The translations under genes and the position numbers were made by a program. The notes below the pieces were generated by a model that saw only the letters and a list, made by a program, of their open reading frames with translations, ran no database searches and was not told where the DNA came from. Below, one piece after another: positions 9,145-18,821 of a DNA stretch of 64,000 nt. Position 1 is the first letter of the stretch. Each line of letters begins with the position of its first letter. This DNA comes from Ignavibacteriota bacterium (lineage in GTDB: Bacteria; Bacteroidota; Ignavibacteria; Ignavibacteriales; Ignavibacteriaceae). The stretch covers positions 250,954 to 314,953 of the forward strand of contig CP053447.1 of the NCBI GenBank assembly GCA_013285425.1, written 5' to 3'.

Positions 9145-10617
9145 TTAGTTAAATTCGAACCAGCTTTTAATCTTGTCCAATTCTTCACCGTTTGAAGAAA
9201 TATGAAAATATTCGTTCTTGGTTTTATCGTAATAGTATTCTTTTTCCCAATTGTTTATGTTGGAGATAATCTGTTCTATTCCGGTAAGAATTGTATTTAG
9301 TTCTTCATCGGTCATAGTTTGATGAATAGACATTCTGACCCATCCCGGTTTTTCAGAAAGATCACCCTGATCAATTTTATCCGTAATTTGCTTAGACCTG
9401 TTTGGATCAACGTGTAATAAATAATGTCCGTAGGTTCCGGCACAAGAGCAGCCGCCTCTTACCTGAACACCGAATCTATCGTTAAGAAGTTTTACTATCA
9501 GATTGTAATGTATATCTTCTACATAAAATGAAATTGCTCCAAGTCTGTGCTCGATATTGCCCGCAAGAATGTGGACTTTAGGAATTTTCTTCAAACCTGT
9601 AAGAGCAAGTTTAACTAATTCTTCTTCACGCTTTCTAATATTCTCAGTGCCCATTTCTTCTTTTAATTTTATACAAAGTGCGGCTTTAATCGTCTGAAGA
9701 AAAGCAGGGGTTCCTCCGTCCTCACGTGCTTCTATATTGTTAACAAACTTATGCTGACCCCATGGATTTGTCCAGTCAACTGTTCCGCCGCCGGGTAAAT
9801 CAGGAACTTTGTTTTTGTATAATTTGGAATCAAAAACTAAAACGCCAGGTGTACCCGGTCCTCCAAGAAATTTATGCGGGGAGAAAAATATTGCATCAAG
9901 TTTGGCTTCAGGGTCATTTGGGTGCATATCAATTTTTACATAAGGAGCAGCACAGGCAAAATCAACAAAACAATATCCGCCATGCTGATGAGTTATTTTT
10001 GCCAGCTCGTAATAATCAGGCTCGATACCTGTAACATTTGAAGCCGCAGTAAAAGCGCCAATTATCAGTTTTCTATCTTTATATTTTTTCAACTTTTTCT
10101 TGAAGTCTTCAATATCAACAAGTCCGTCATTATTCGGATCAATTACAATTACATCAGCTATAGTTTCTAACCATGTAGTTTGATTTGAATGATGCTCCAT
10201 GTGAGTGATAAAAACAACAGGCTTTAATTCATCAGATAGATTAATGTAATCAACAAGTTGTTCGGGTATTTTAAGACCAAGTAATCTTTGAAATTTACAA
10301 ATCACAGTTGTCATTCCTGAACCGGCTGTTATAATCACATCATCTTTATCAGCATTAACATGTTCTTTAATAATTTTATGTGCCTGATGATAGGCGAGTG
10401 TCATCGTAGTTCCGGTAACACTTGCTTCAGAATGAGTATTGCCTACAAGCGGACCAAAAGTTTCGCAGATTTTTTCTTCAATAGGTTTATATAGTCTGCC
10501 GCTTGCTATCCAATCAGCATAGATAATTTTCTTTTTTCCGAATGGAGTGTTAAATGATTCATCAATTCCTATTATGTTTTTACGAAATTTAGAAAAGTAC
10601 TTTTCCAGTTCGCTCAT
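9145..10617 (-). CDS. class V aminotransferase / cysteine desulfurase-like PLP enzyme
   Basis: A 490-residue fold-type I PLP enzyme. The Schiff-base lysine is Lys249 in FFSPHKFLGGPGTPG, the cofactor aspartate is Asp219 in CFVDF, and THMEHHSNQTTW lies near residue 138. Cys390 and Cys392 lie in VRGGCSCAG, the position of the persulfide cysteine loop in NifS/SufS-type enzymes. It is about 80 residues longer than a typical SufS and has no suf or isc neighbours, so a general cysteine desulfurase or selenocysteine-lyase-like role is possible but not shown. It has its own promoter region, divergent from the gene at 10734. Confidence 0.85.
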   Translation of the reverse strand: MSELEKYFSKFRKNIIGIDESFNTPFGKKKIIYADWIASGRLYKPIEEKICETFGPLVGNTHSEASVTGTTMTLAYHQAHKIIKEHVNADKDDVIITAGSGMTTVICKFQRLLGLKIPEQLVDYINLSDELKPVVFITHMEHHSNQTTWLETIADVIVIDPNNDGLVDIEDFKKKLKKYKDRKLIIGAFTAASNVTGIEPDYYELAKITHQHGGYCFVDFACAAPYVKIDMHPNDPEAKLDAIFFSPHKFLGGPGTPGVLVFDSKLYKNKVPDLPGGGTVDWTNPWGQHKFVNNIEAREDGGTPAFLQTIKAALCIKLKEEMGTENIRKREEELVKLALTGLKKIPKVHILAGNIEHRLGAISFYVEDIHYNLIVKLLNDRFGVQVRGGCSCAGTYGHYLLHVDPNRSKQITDKIDQGDLSEKPGWVRMSIHQTMTDEELNTILTGIEQIISNINNWEKEYYYDKTKNEYFHISSNGEELDKIKSWFEFN

Positions 10618-10733
10618 AGTAATCCTAAAACTTTTGGTTAAATATAATAATTAGATTGGAAGGATACATCTCATTTTTTTCATTAAAGTAATTTAGGTTA
10701 AATTAAGTATGTAAATACTAAGGAAATTCTGAC

Positions 10734-11876
10734 ATGAAACTCAAAACAATTTTTATTCTTTCACTGAATCTTTTAGTTCTTAACCTTTGTGCACAAAACA
10801 CTAATTATGATTTTGCAGATGTTGAGTCAGTTGTAAAAAGTGGGATTAAAGATAAAGCATTTCCCGGTGCAGTGGTTTTAGTTTGGCAGAATGGAAGTAT
10901 TATTTATGAAAATTCATTTGGAAAATTTACTTACGAAGAAAATTCTCCTGTTGTAAATAATAATACAATGTTCGATCTTGCTTCTTTAACAAAGGTGATT
11001 GCAACAACTACCGCAGCAATGCTTTGTATTGACAGAAGTTTTTTTAGTTTAGATGATAAGGTTGCTGAGTTCATTCCTGAATTTGGAAATAATAATAAAG
11101 AAAATATCACAATAAGAAATTTGTTGCTTCATAATTCCGGATTACCAGCTTTTATCAGATTTTATGAAAAAGGTTTGAACAATAATCAGGTGTTGAACGA
11201 AATATACTCAGCAGCTTTGGAATATAATCCGGGTGAAAAAACTATTTACTCTGATCTTGGATTTATTACATTAGGAAAAGTTATAGAAAAGGTAACTGGA
11301 AAAACACTTGACAAATTTTGTACAGATGAAATATTTAAACCCTTAGAAATGAATTCTACTTATTTTAATGTACCAGACTCACTAAAGAAATATTGTGCCC
11401 CGACTGAGATTGATAATTACTGGAGAATGAAAACAATTCAAGGAGAAGTTCACGACGAAAATTCTTATATACTAAACGGAGTTGCTGGTCACGCCGGACT
11501 CTTTTCAACCGCCGGAGATATTGCAAAGATTATGTCTATGCTTATGAATAAAGGAAAAGTAAACGGCAGAGAGTTTTTAAAAAGCGGTACTATTGAGATG
11601 TTTACCAAAAGATTTGGCAGTGAAAGTACAAGGGCTTTAGGATGGGATACCAAATCCGAAAAAGGTTCTACAGCAGGAAATTATTTTAGCAGCAATTCTT
11701 TTGGGCATTTAGGATTTACAGGCACTTCAGTTTGGGCTGATCCTGTTAGAAACCTGTTTGTAGTTTTTCTGACTAATCGTGTTTATCCTACAAGAGAAAA
11801 TTCCGGCTTAACAAAAGTACGCCCGGCATTGCACGATGCTGTTATTAAGGATATTAACCAATCAGATGAGAGATAA
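10734..11876 (+). CDS. serine hydrolase of the beta-lactamase / PBP family
   Basis: A 380-residue exported protein with signal peptide ending LNLCAQ. The class C type catalytic SxxK is S84-L-T-K87 in DLASLTK. The second motif is YSDLGF and the third HxG motif is GHLGFTGTS. The family includes class C beta-lactamases, D,D-peptidases and esterases (PF00144). The last 11 bases overlap the GH3 gene. A beta-lactamase-fold hydrolase beside a NagZ-type enzyme is also found in the B. subtilis muropeptide-recycling locus and as fusions in Bacteroidota. A cell-wall fragment substrate is therefore likely; resistance is not implied. Confidence 0.9.
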   Translation: MKLKTIFILSLNLLVLNLCAQNTNYDFADVESVVKSGIKDKAFPGAVVLVWQNGSIIYENSFGKFTYEENSPVVNNNTMFDLASLTKVIATTTAAMLCIDRSFFSLDDKVAEFIPEFGNNNKENITIRNLLLHNSGLPAFIRFYEKGLNNNQVLNEIYSAALEYNPGEKTIYSDLGFITLGKVIEKVTGKTLDKFCTDEIFKPLEMNSTYFNVPDSLKKYCAPTEIDNYWRMKTIQGEVHDENSYILNGVAGHAGLFSTAGDIAKIMSMLMNKGKVNGREFLKSGTIEMFTKRFGSESTRALGWDTKSEKGSTAGNYFSSNSFGHLGFTGTSVWADPVRNLFVVFLTNRVYPTRENSGLTKVRPALHDAVIKDINQSDER

Positions 11877-13668
11877 GTTTTTTGGCAGAATAATTTTTGG
11901 ATTACTTACTCTGATAATTTTTCAATTGTTTGTTTCATTTTCTCCATTAAATGAAAATAAAGGAGAAGAAAAATTGATTGATAAATCATCAAGGGGAACA
12001 AGAAAAGTGATTGAGCTTTCGGAAGAAGATGAGCTATGGGTAAACCAAACTCTGGAGGCAATGTCACTGTATGATAAATGTGCTCAGATTTTTATGCCCG
12101 CTGTTTTCGGAAAATCTCTTGATCAGCAATCCAAAGAATTTAAGTTTGCTCTTGATTTGGTCAAGGTGCACGGAATAGGTGGAATAGTAATTTCAACAGG
12201 CGATGTTGAAGAGACTGCATCAATGATTGCAGAACTGCAGAGACATTCTAAAATTCCTTTGCTCGTTTCAGCGGATTTTGAAAATGGAATTGGAATGCGG
12301 ATCAATGCATCAAATAAATTTCCGCATAATATGGCATTGGGTTCAACATATAATCCGGATTTTGCATACGAAACAGCAAAAGCAACAGCAATTGAAGCAT
12401 TGATGCTGGGTGTTAATATCAATTTAGCACCAGTAGCCGATGTGAATAATAATCCTGAAAATCCGGTTATCAATCTTCGCTCGTATTCGGAAGATAAAGA
12501 TATTGTATCTGAATTTTGTTTATCGTTTGTTGATGGTTCTTTAGAAGGCGGAGTAATTCCTGTTGCAAAGCATTTTCCGGGTCACGGTAATACAAAAACT
12601 GATTCACATGTTGATCTGCCAGTTATTAATGGAAACAAAGAAGCTTTGATGAATAACGAATTAAAGCCTTTCATTTCGCTTGTTGAAAATAAAGTTCCCG
12701 CTATAATGACTGGTCATTTAAATGTACCTGCTTTCGAAAACAATATGAAAATTCCGGCGTCGTTATCATACAAAATCATAACAAAGCTGTTAAAACAGCA
12801 GCTGGGTTTTAATGGTTTAATCATTACAGATGCACTTGATATGAAAGCGGTTACAAAGTATTACTCCAATGCTGATGCTTGTATTACGGCTTTTAATGCC
12901 GGCAATGATATTTTATTGATGCCTCCTGATTCAAGAGAAGGGATAACTGCTATTTATAATGCCGTTAAATCCGGCAAAATAACCAAAGAAAGATTAAATG
13001 AAAGTGTGAAGAAAATCTTAACACTTAAGCGCTGGTTAAGACTGGATGTTAAAGATTATAAACAAAAAACTGTTTTACCTAAACGAATCCGGATTGAAGA
13101 ACATTATCAGCTTGCAAAAACTATAGCAGAAAATTCTGTTACAATAGTAAAAGCTGATAAGGAATTATTGCCCATTGACTCAAGCAAATATTTAAAGATG
13201 TTTATAATAGATATAACGAATCGTAAAGAAATTAAAGATGCACACTTTTCACAAATACTACATGAATCATTTTCAGTTTACTCTCATACACTTCTTAACA
13301 GCGAGTCGGTTAATTCAGATTATAAACTGGCGTTGGATATAGCAAAGGACAGTGATTTTATAATTGTACCCGCATATTTTTATATCCGAAGCGGCTTAAA
13401 TGGCAAGACAGTATCAGATATGCAGTATAATTTCTTTAGGGATTTACTTGCTCTAAATAAAAAAGTTCTGATAATCAGTTTTGAAAGCCCTTATTTACTT
13501 TCAAATTTTCCGGATGCAAATAATTATATCTGTGCTTTCAGTGATTCAAAGGCATCGCAGCGTGCAGTGCTAAATGTATTGAACGGAACTTTACCTGCTA
13601 AAGGAAAACTTCCTGTCTCAATTCCTAATACAAGGTTTAGCGTTGGTTATAGCTGGAATGAGGAATAA
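11866..13668 (+). CDS. glycoside hydrolase family 3, NagZ-type beta-N-acetylglucosaminidase
   Basis: Start chosen at ATG 11866, giving a clean signal-anchor (MRDKFFGRIIFGLLTLIIF); an ATG at 11836 would add ten non-hydrophobic residues. The TIM-barrel domain has the NagZ signature KHFPGHGNTKTDSHVDLP, which carries the Asp/His dyad on its mobile loop. The predicted nucleophile Asp is in ITDALDM. A GH3 C-terminal-like domain follows (about residues 400-600), longer than single-domain NagZ. The family removes N-acetylglucosamine from muropeptides. It is translationally coupled to the upstream serine hydrolase. Confidence 0.92.
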   Translation: MRDKFFGRIIFGLLTLIIFQLFVSFSPLNENKGEEKLIDKSSRGTRKVIELSEEDELWVNQTLEAMSLYDKCAQIFMPAVFGKSLDQQSKEFKFALDLVKVHGIGGIVISTGDVEETASMIAELQRHSKIPLLVSADFENGIGMRINASNKFPHNMALGSTYNPDFAYETAKATAIEALMLGVNINLAPVADVNNNPENPVINLRSYSEDKDIVSEFCLSFVDGSLEGGVIPVAKHFPGHGNTKTDSHVDLPVINGNKEALMNNELKPFISLVENKVPAIMTGHLNVPAFENNMKIPASLSYKIITKLLKQQLGFNGLIITDALDMKAVTKYYSNADACITAFNAGNDILLMPPDSREGITAIYNAVKSGKITKERLNESVKKILTLKRWLRLDVKDYKQKTVLPKRIRIEEHYQLAKTIAENSVTIVKADKELLPIDSSKYLKMFIIDITNRKEIKDAHFSQILHESFSVYSHTLLNSESVNSDYKLALDIAKDSDFIIVPAYFYIRSGLNGKTVSDMQYNFFRDLLALNKKVLIISFESPYLLSNFPDANNYICAFSDSKASQRAVLNVLNGTLPAKGKLPVSIPNTRFSVGYSWNEE

Positions 13669-13778
13669 AATCTAATAAGTGATTGAAACACTGACAGCAA
13701 TAATTAGAAAGGTCAGACAGGGTAATCTGTATAATAGAATTAATATATTAAATCAATAAGCTGTTATGTGTTTGAATA

Positions 13779-14315
13779 ATGATAATTCTTTTCAATAAAC
13801 CATTTAATGTCCTTTGTCAGTTTACAGATAAAGAAAACAGAAAAACTTTATCAGATTTTATCCCGATTAAAAATGTTTATGCTGCCGGAAGATTGGATTA
13901 TGATAGTGAAGGTCTGGTATTATTAACAGATGACGGAAAGCTTCAGCATAAAATATCTGATCCGGAATATAAGCTGGGAAAATGTTATTGGGTTCAGGTT
14001 GAAGGAAAAATTAATTGGACTGATGTACAAAAACTTAAAAGGGGAGTGTTGTTAAATGATGGTTTTACTAAAGCAGAAAGAGTAAAAATTATTGATAAGC
14101 CAAAAATCTGGGAAAGAAATCCGCCAATTCGAGAAAGGAAAAGTATCCCAACCAGTTGGATCGAATTAACAATTACAGAAGGCAGAAACAGACAGGTAAG
14201 AAGAATGACCGCAGCAATTGGTCTCCCGACCTTACGACTAATAAGAATCTCGATAGGTCAATGGGATATAACCAAACTTAAACCAGGGGAATATAAAATT
14301 ATCAATTCTCCTTAG
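13779..14315 (+). CDS. rluE: 23S rRNA pseudouridine synthase RluE-like
   Basis: A 178-residue RsuA/RluE-family pseudouridine synthase. The catalytic aspartate is Asp40 in AAGRLDYDSEGL, and the C-terminal signature GRNRQVRRM is intact. It lacks the N-terminal S4 domain and is short, which is the RluE pattern; RluE modifies a uridine in helix 90 of 23S rRNA. The 3' end overlaps the convergent DUF4126 gene by 14 bases. Confidence 0.85.
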   Translation: MIILFNKPFNVLCQFTDKENRKTLSDFIPIKNVYAAGRLDYDSEGLVLLTDDGKLQHKISDPEYKLGKCYWVQVEGKINWTDVQKLKRGVLLNDGFTKAERVKIIDKPKIWERNPPIRERKSIPTSWIELTITEGRNRQVRRMTAAIGLPTLRLIRISIGQWDITKLKPGEYKIINSP

Positions 14316-14871
14316 GCGGTGAAAAGAATTTTTTCTTTATCATAAATGACAAATAAACGGTTATAATTCCTACAATAATTACCGCAGCAGCAGGGATAAA
14401 AATTGCAATAAGAGATAATGAAATTGATCCGCCAGCTTCAGCAGTTGAAACCAAAGGATTACCCGCACCACCCGTTACTGCAGAAGATTTTAATCTTATC
14501 ATTCCTGTTGCAGCGTGAATAGTTCCTGCAACACCGCCGCCAGCAATAAATGCAAGCGACCATTTAATCAACGGCGGAAAATCTGTTACTACTGCACCGC
14601 TTAAAACAATTCCGGCAAATATCGCCAATGGATGACTTATTGCATCAAGAAAATTATCAACCCATGGAATATAGTAGCTGAAAATCTCTACAATTGTTGC
14701 AACAGCAAATAACACCAATGCAGGCAATGTTCCTATCCAGTTAAAGTATGTTGATAGTTCAAGATTTCCGGTATAAGCAGTAATTGACACAATAAGAAAT
14801 GGAATAAAAATTCTGAATCCAACTGCAGCAGCCAAACCAATACCAATAAATATGCTTAAAATTATTTCCAT
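14302..14871 (-). CDS. DUF4126 family membrane protein
   Basis: A 189-residue integral membrane protein with about five hydrophobic segments, starting at ATG 14871 (a TTG directly upstream would add one residue). The pattern GLAAAVGFRIFIPFL, then ISHPLAIFAG, then a glycine-rich AGGGVAGTIHAATGMIR segment matches DUF4126. The function is unknown. It follows cydAB on the same strand after 76 bases and overlaps the convergent rluE gene. Confidence 0.8.
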   Translation of the reverse strand: MEIILSIFIGIGLAAAVGFRIFIPFLIVSITAYTGNLELSTYFNWIGTLPALVLFAVATIVEIFSYYIPWVDNFLDAISHPLAIFAGIVLSGAVVTDFPPLIKWSLAFIAGGGVAGTIHAATGMIRLKSSAVTGGAGNPLVSTAEAGGSISLSLIAIFIPAAAVIIVGIITVYLSFMIKKKFFSPPKEN

Positions 14872-14947
14872 CAATTCATCTCCGTATTATTATGTTTAAA
14901 TGCCAAATTATGTAATTGAATTTTTTCACATAGTGTCAGAGAAAATT

Positions 14948-15976
14948 TTAATAGCTCATATTATTTAATTTTACTTTGCCGCGGAATATCCAATAAATAC
15001 TGATTGTATAGGCAAGAACAAACGGAATACCTATAAGTGCAATTATCAACATAATATTCAAAGTCTTATGAGATGATGCCGCATTATAAATATTTAAACT
15101 GAATTCAGGATTATTGGATGCTATTACAAAGTTAGGAAATACACCAAACGCAAACAATGTTAATAAAGCAGCAATCGAAGCACAGGATGAAAGGAAAGCA
15201 AAGAAATCTTTTCCTTTAGAGATTTCTCTTGGAATATTTGCAATCGCAAGCATATTTAATAAAGCTAAAACAAAAAGGATAGGATATTCTTTAAAATGCT
15301 GAATCATATGCGGATAATATATCAATGTTGACATTGTTGTTGTAATGTAACAGATGATAAAGAAAATTATTGTATTGTTTACCCAGCCTCTAAGCTTATT
15401 GTGCAATTCATTCTCAGTTTTCATAACACCGTAAATTGCACCATGCATCATAAAAAGCGCAACAGTTGTAACACCTACTAAAACAGTGTATGGATTTATT
15501 AAACCCCAGAATGTTCCGATAAATTCTTTATTAGCATTAAGCGGAATACCAGTAATTAAATTTCCTACTGCAATACCGGCAAGAAAAGCTATGAAAATAC
15601 TTGCAATACTAAATGCAGTATCCCACATTTGTCTCCACCATCTCATAGGTCGTTTACTTCTAAATTCAATTGCAACTGCTCTGAATATCAGCATAAATAA
15701 AAGCATCATTATTGCAGTGTAAAAACCTGAGAAGACGGTTGCATAAACATGAGGGAACGCGGCAAATAATGCTCCTCCGCCGGTTACAAGCCAAACTTCA
15801 TTACCATCCCACACAGGTCCGATAGAGTTGAGCATAATTCTTCTTTCGGTATCATCTTTAACAAAAAGGTGAAGAGCTCCAACACCAAGATCAAAGCCAT
15901 CGAGAATTGAATAACCGATTAAAAGAATTCCGATTATTAAAAACCAGATAGTATTCAGATCAAAAGTAAATTCCAT
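14948..15976 (-). CDS. cydB: cytochrome bd ubiquinol oxidase subunit II
   Basis: A 342-residue membrane protein with the CydB N-terminal hallmark GYSILDGFDLGVGALH, then GPVWDGNEVWLVTGGGALFAAFP. About eight transmembrane segments, full length. It pairs with CydA to form the high-affinity terminal oxidase that reduces oxygen to water with quinol. It starts 14 bases after the cydA stop, so the pair is one operon. It is intact although the upstream cydA has a frame break. Confidence 0.95.
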   Translation of the reverse strand: MEFTFDLNTIWFLIIGILLIGYSILDGFDLGVGALHLFVKDDTERRIMLNSIGPVWDGNEVWLVTGGGALFAAFPHVYATVFSGFYTAIMMLLFMLIFRAVAIEFRSKRPMRWWRQMWDTAFSIASIFIAFLAGIAVGNLITGIPLNANKEFIGTFWGLINPYTVLVGVTTVALFMMHGAIYGVMKTENELHNKLRGWVNNTIIFFIICYITTTMSTLIYYPHMIQHFKEYPILFVLALLNMLAIANIPREISKGKDFFAFLSSCASIAALLTLFAFGVFPNFVIASNNPEFSLNIYNAASSHKTLNIMLIIALIGIPFVLAYTISIYWIFRGKVKLNNMSY

Positions 15977-15990
15977 TTTTCGTCAGTCCT

Positions 15991-17350
15991 TTATGATTTT
16001 GGATGTCCTATTTCTGATGGAATTGCATCAACATCTTCGGGTCCATGCTTAATTTTTTCATTAAGCAGATAAACAAATAAGATGAACAATCCAATATATA
16101 TCAAAGTAAATAATATTAAAGAAAACCAGACCTGATCAGCACTAACAGCTTTTGATAAACCCTCAGAAGTTCTTAACAATCCGTAAACAATCCAGGGTTG
16201 TCTTCCCACTTCTGCAGTTATCCAGCCAACCTGATTTGCAATTTGAGGCAGCAATACCGAAAAAACAAAAGCCCACATCAGCCATTTTTGTTTGAATAAT
16301 GTTCCGCGGATCCAGAAGAAAACGCCAAACATACTTAATACAATTAGTAACATTCCAATAGCAACCATTAAATGATATGCTTGAAATACAATGTTAACAG
16401 GCGGTCTGTCTTCTTCCTTAAATGAATTTAATCCAGTTACTTTAGTTTCTGTATCGAAGCCGATCAGATAACTTAGCATTCCCGGTATTGCAATACTGAA
16501 ATTTACTTCCTGTTTTTCTTCATTAACCCATCCAAATAAATAAAGTTGTGCATTCGTCTGATCGTCAAAAACAGCTTCCATTGCTGCCAGCTTTGCAGGT
16601 TGATTTTTACTTACACCAACTGCACTTGAATGTCCGGTAAACAATTGAAATAGTGAAGCAATTAAAGCAACGAATAATGCAATCTTAATTGATGATTTTG
16701 CAAACCTGATATGACGGTTTTTTATAATATAATATGCACTGATACTGATGATTAAAAATGCACCGGCTAACCAGCAGCCTGATATTACATGCAAAACTCT
16801 ATCAACCGAAGAAGGATTAAGAACCATTGCCCAGAAGTCTGTTATTTCTGCACGTGCATTTATTCCTTCTCCGACAACATGGAATCCTGCAGGAGTTTGC
16901 TGCCAGGAGTTTGCAACCACAATCCATACAGCACTGAACATTGAACCAAATGAAACCATCAATGTTGAAAAGAAATGCATTTTTAGGTCCTACTTTATCC
17001 CAGCCAAAAACAAGAACTGCAAGAAAACCAGATTCAAGAAAGAAAGCAAATATTCCTTCGGCAGCAAGTGCACTTCCAAAAACATCTCCTACGAAACGAG
17101 AATAAGTTGCCCAGTTAGTGCCGAACTCAAATTCCATTACTATTCCGGTTGCTACACCGATTGCAAAAGTAAGGGCAAATACTTTTACCCAGAACTTTGT
17201 CATGTTTTCGTAGAACTTGTCTTTTGTTTTAAGATATCTGCCTTCCATTATCACAAGAATTATTGCAATTCCTATGCTCAATGGCGGATATATGTAGTGA
17301 AAAGCTATTGTAAAAGCGAATTGTAAACGAGAAAGTATTTCAACATCCAT
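15991..17350 (-). pseudogene. cydA: cytochrome bd ubiquinol oxidase subunit I, split by a one-base frameshift
   Basis: Two adjacent frames together make one CydA. The 5' part (17350 to about 16985) ends in GWDKVGPK with the haem-ligand His in IAFHYIYPP. The 3' part (from about 16980 to 15991) begins [13 protein letters not shown] and has the second His in RVLHVISG, a short Q-loop, and the haem-ligand Met in AYHLMVAIG. Removing one A from the A5 run (T5 at 16980-16984 on the + strand) restores a continuous protein of about 452 residues, normal for a short-Q-loop CydA. The break is either a sequencing or assembly indel or a recent null mutation. All ligands are retained, so recent or artefactual is more likely. 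Confidence 0.88.
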
Positions 17351-17506
17351 TACAAACCTAATTTGTTAGTTTTGCTATCGCAAAATAACAAAAACAAAAC
17401 TGGTAAGGAAAAATTGAAAAAGTATTTATTAAATCAATTTTCTAAAAATTACATCATTGTTCATTATTGATGATCTGAAAACAATAGACTGATGTAATTC
17501 AGAATA

Positions 17507-18631
17507 TCAGGATTTATAAATTGTCAGCAGCCTTTCAGCAGCAAGAGTTGGTGTGATTTTACCCTTTGAAAGCAGATCCTTTACTTGTTCAATCTCACTC
17601 TGAACTTTTCCATTATTATAAAATTCATCCCTCAATGAATCTTCAACCATTCTGAATACCCATTCTACAGATTGATCTTTTCTTCTCTGATTAAAGAAGC
17701 CCGAATGTTTAATTGTCTTTTCAAATTTCTTAACCACTTCCCACAATTCTGGAATTCCCTTACCCGATAAAGCCGAGCTTGTATAAGCCTGCGGTGTCCA
17801 TCCCTTTGTAGCAGGCTGCAGATAATGGAGAGCATTGTTGTAGTCAGCTTTTGATATGTTGGCTCTTTTTTCATTATCGCCATCAGCTTTATTTATTAAT
17901 ACTGCATCAACCAATTCCATAATACCGCGTTTAATTCCTTGAAGCTCATCTCCGCCTCCGGCAATCAAAACAAGCAGAAAGAAATCAACCATTGAACGGA
18001 CAGTAACTTCACTTTGTCCGACACCGACTGTCTCAATAAGTATTACATCATATCCGGCAGCTTCACAGACGGTTATTGTTTCTCTGCTCTTTCTTGTAAC
18101 ACCGCCAAGTGTTCCGCTTGAAGGTGATGGTCTGATAAAACAATTTTTTTCTTTTGAAAGATTTTCCATTCTTGTTTTATCGCCGAGAATACTTCCTTTT
18201 GTTACTGTGCTGCTCGGATCAACGGTTAATACAGCTACTTTGTGTTCGTGCTTAATTAAATACATTCCAAGGGATTCAATCAAAGTGCTTTTACCTGCAC
18301 CGGGAACACCAGTAATCCCGATCCGTAATGAATTTCCGGAATAGGGAAGAAGCTTTGTTAAAACTTCCTGCGAAATATTGTGATGATTTGGATTGTTGCT
18401 TTCGATTAATGTTATTGTTCGTGCAAGAATATTTCTATCTGATTTTAAAACACCATTTACATAATCATCAACCGAAAGCTGCTTACGCTTAACATCTTTT
18501 GCGGTTGATATTGTTTTTGTGTTTGGATTTTGTATTCCTTTAACAACACGCACTGCAAATTCATCTCCGGCATTTTCAGGAGTCCAATCAGGTTTATATG
18601 AATTTGTTTTTTTTGAAGTTTGTTTTTTCAT
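17507..18631 (-). CDS. meaB: methylmalonyl-CoA mutase-associated GTPase MeaB
   Basis: A G3E-family P-loop GTPase, about 374 residues from the ATG at 18631; a longer frame to 18730 runs into toxin-gene remnants and is unlikely. Walker A is GVPGAGKST. The DPSST, GSILGDKTRM and ETVGVGQSE motifs are typical, with NKAD as the guanine-specificity motif, and the C-terminal dimerisation arm is present. It protects and reloads the adenosylcobalamin-dependent mutase encoded upstream on the same strand. The two are separated by about 1 kb of decayed AbiE DNA. Confidence 0.93.
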   Translation of the reverse strand: MKKQTSKKTNSYKPDWTPENAGDEFAVRVVKGIQNPNTKTISTAKDVKRKQLSVDDYVNGVLKSDRNILARTITLIESNNPNHHNISQEVLTKLLPYSGNSLRIGITGVPGAGKSTLIESLGMYLIKHEHKVAVLTVDPSSTVTKGSILGDKTRMENLSKEKNCFIRPSPSSGTLGGVTRKSRETITVCEAAGYDVILIETVGVGQSEVTVRSMVDFFLLVLIAGGGDELQGIKRGIMELVDAVLINKADGDNEKRANISKADYNNALHYLQPATKGWTPQAYTSSALSGKGIPELWEVVKKFEKTIKHSGFFNQRRKDQSVEWVFRMVEDSLRDEFYNNGKVQSEIEQVKDLLSKGKITPTLAAERLLTIYKS

Positions 18632-18647
18632 AAAGCTAAAATAATGA

Positions 18648-18821
18648 TTATTCCCATTTCCATTTATCCGGATAGTTTGACTGCGATAAACGATAGAGAA
18701 ATCTTTCCTGCACATATTGGCTAATAACACTTTGAAATTCTTTTTCGTTTTGAACCGGAATATTTCTCAATCTTTCTTTAACTGAAGCGGTAATATTTTT
18801 TATTTCTTTTTTCTCTTTCAC
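18648..18821 (-). pseudogene. AbiEii toxin (nucleotidyltransferase) fragment, N-terminal 57 residues only
   Basis: A GTG-initiated frame overlapping the antitoxin stop (GTGA). Its product begins VKEKKEIKNITASVKERL and continues to QERFLYRLSQSNYPD, the recognisable N-terminus of AbiEii/AbiGii-family toxins. It stops after 57 codons, where a full toxin has roughly 250-300 residues and the nucleotidyltransferase core. The catalytic part is absent, so it is a dead remnant. The meaB start lies 17 bases downstream. Confidence 0.75.

Noticed and set aside
16975..16990. Programmed ribosomal frameshift in cydA
   Set aside because: The site CCTAAAAATGC is not a standard slippery heptamer with a clear downstream structure, and cydA is not known to use recoding; an indel is simpler.
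18632..18730. Extended N-terminus for MeaB
   Set aside because: The extra residues overlap the toxin remnant in another frame and do not resemble MeaB; the ATG at 18631 begins the expected polar start.
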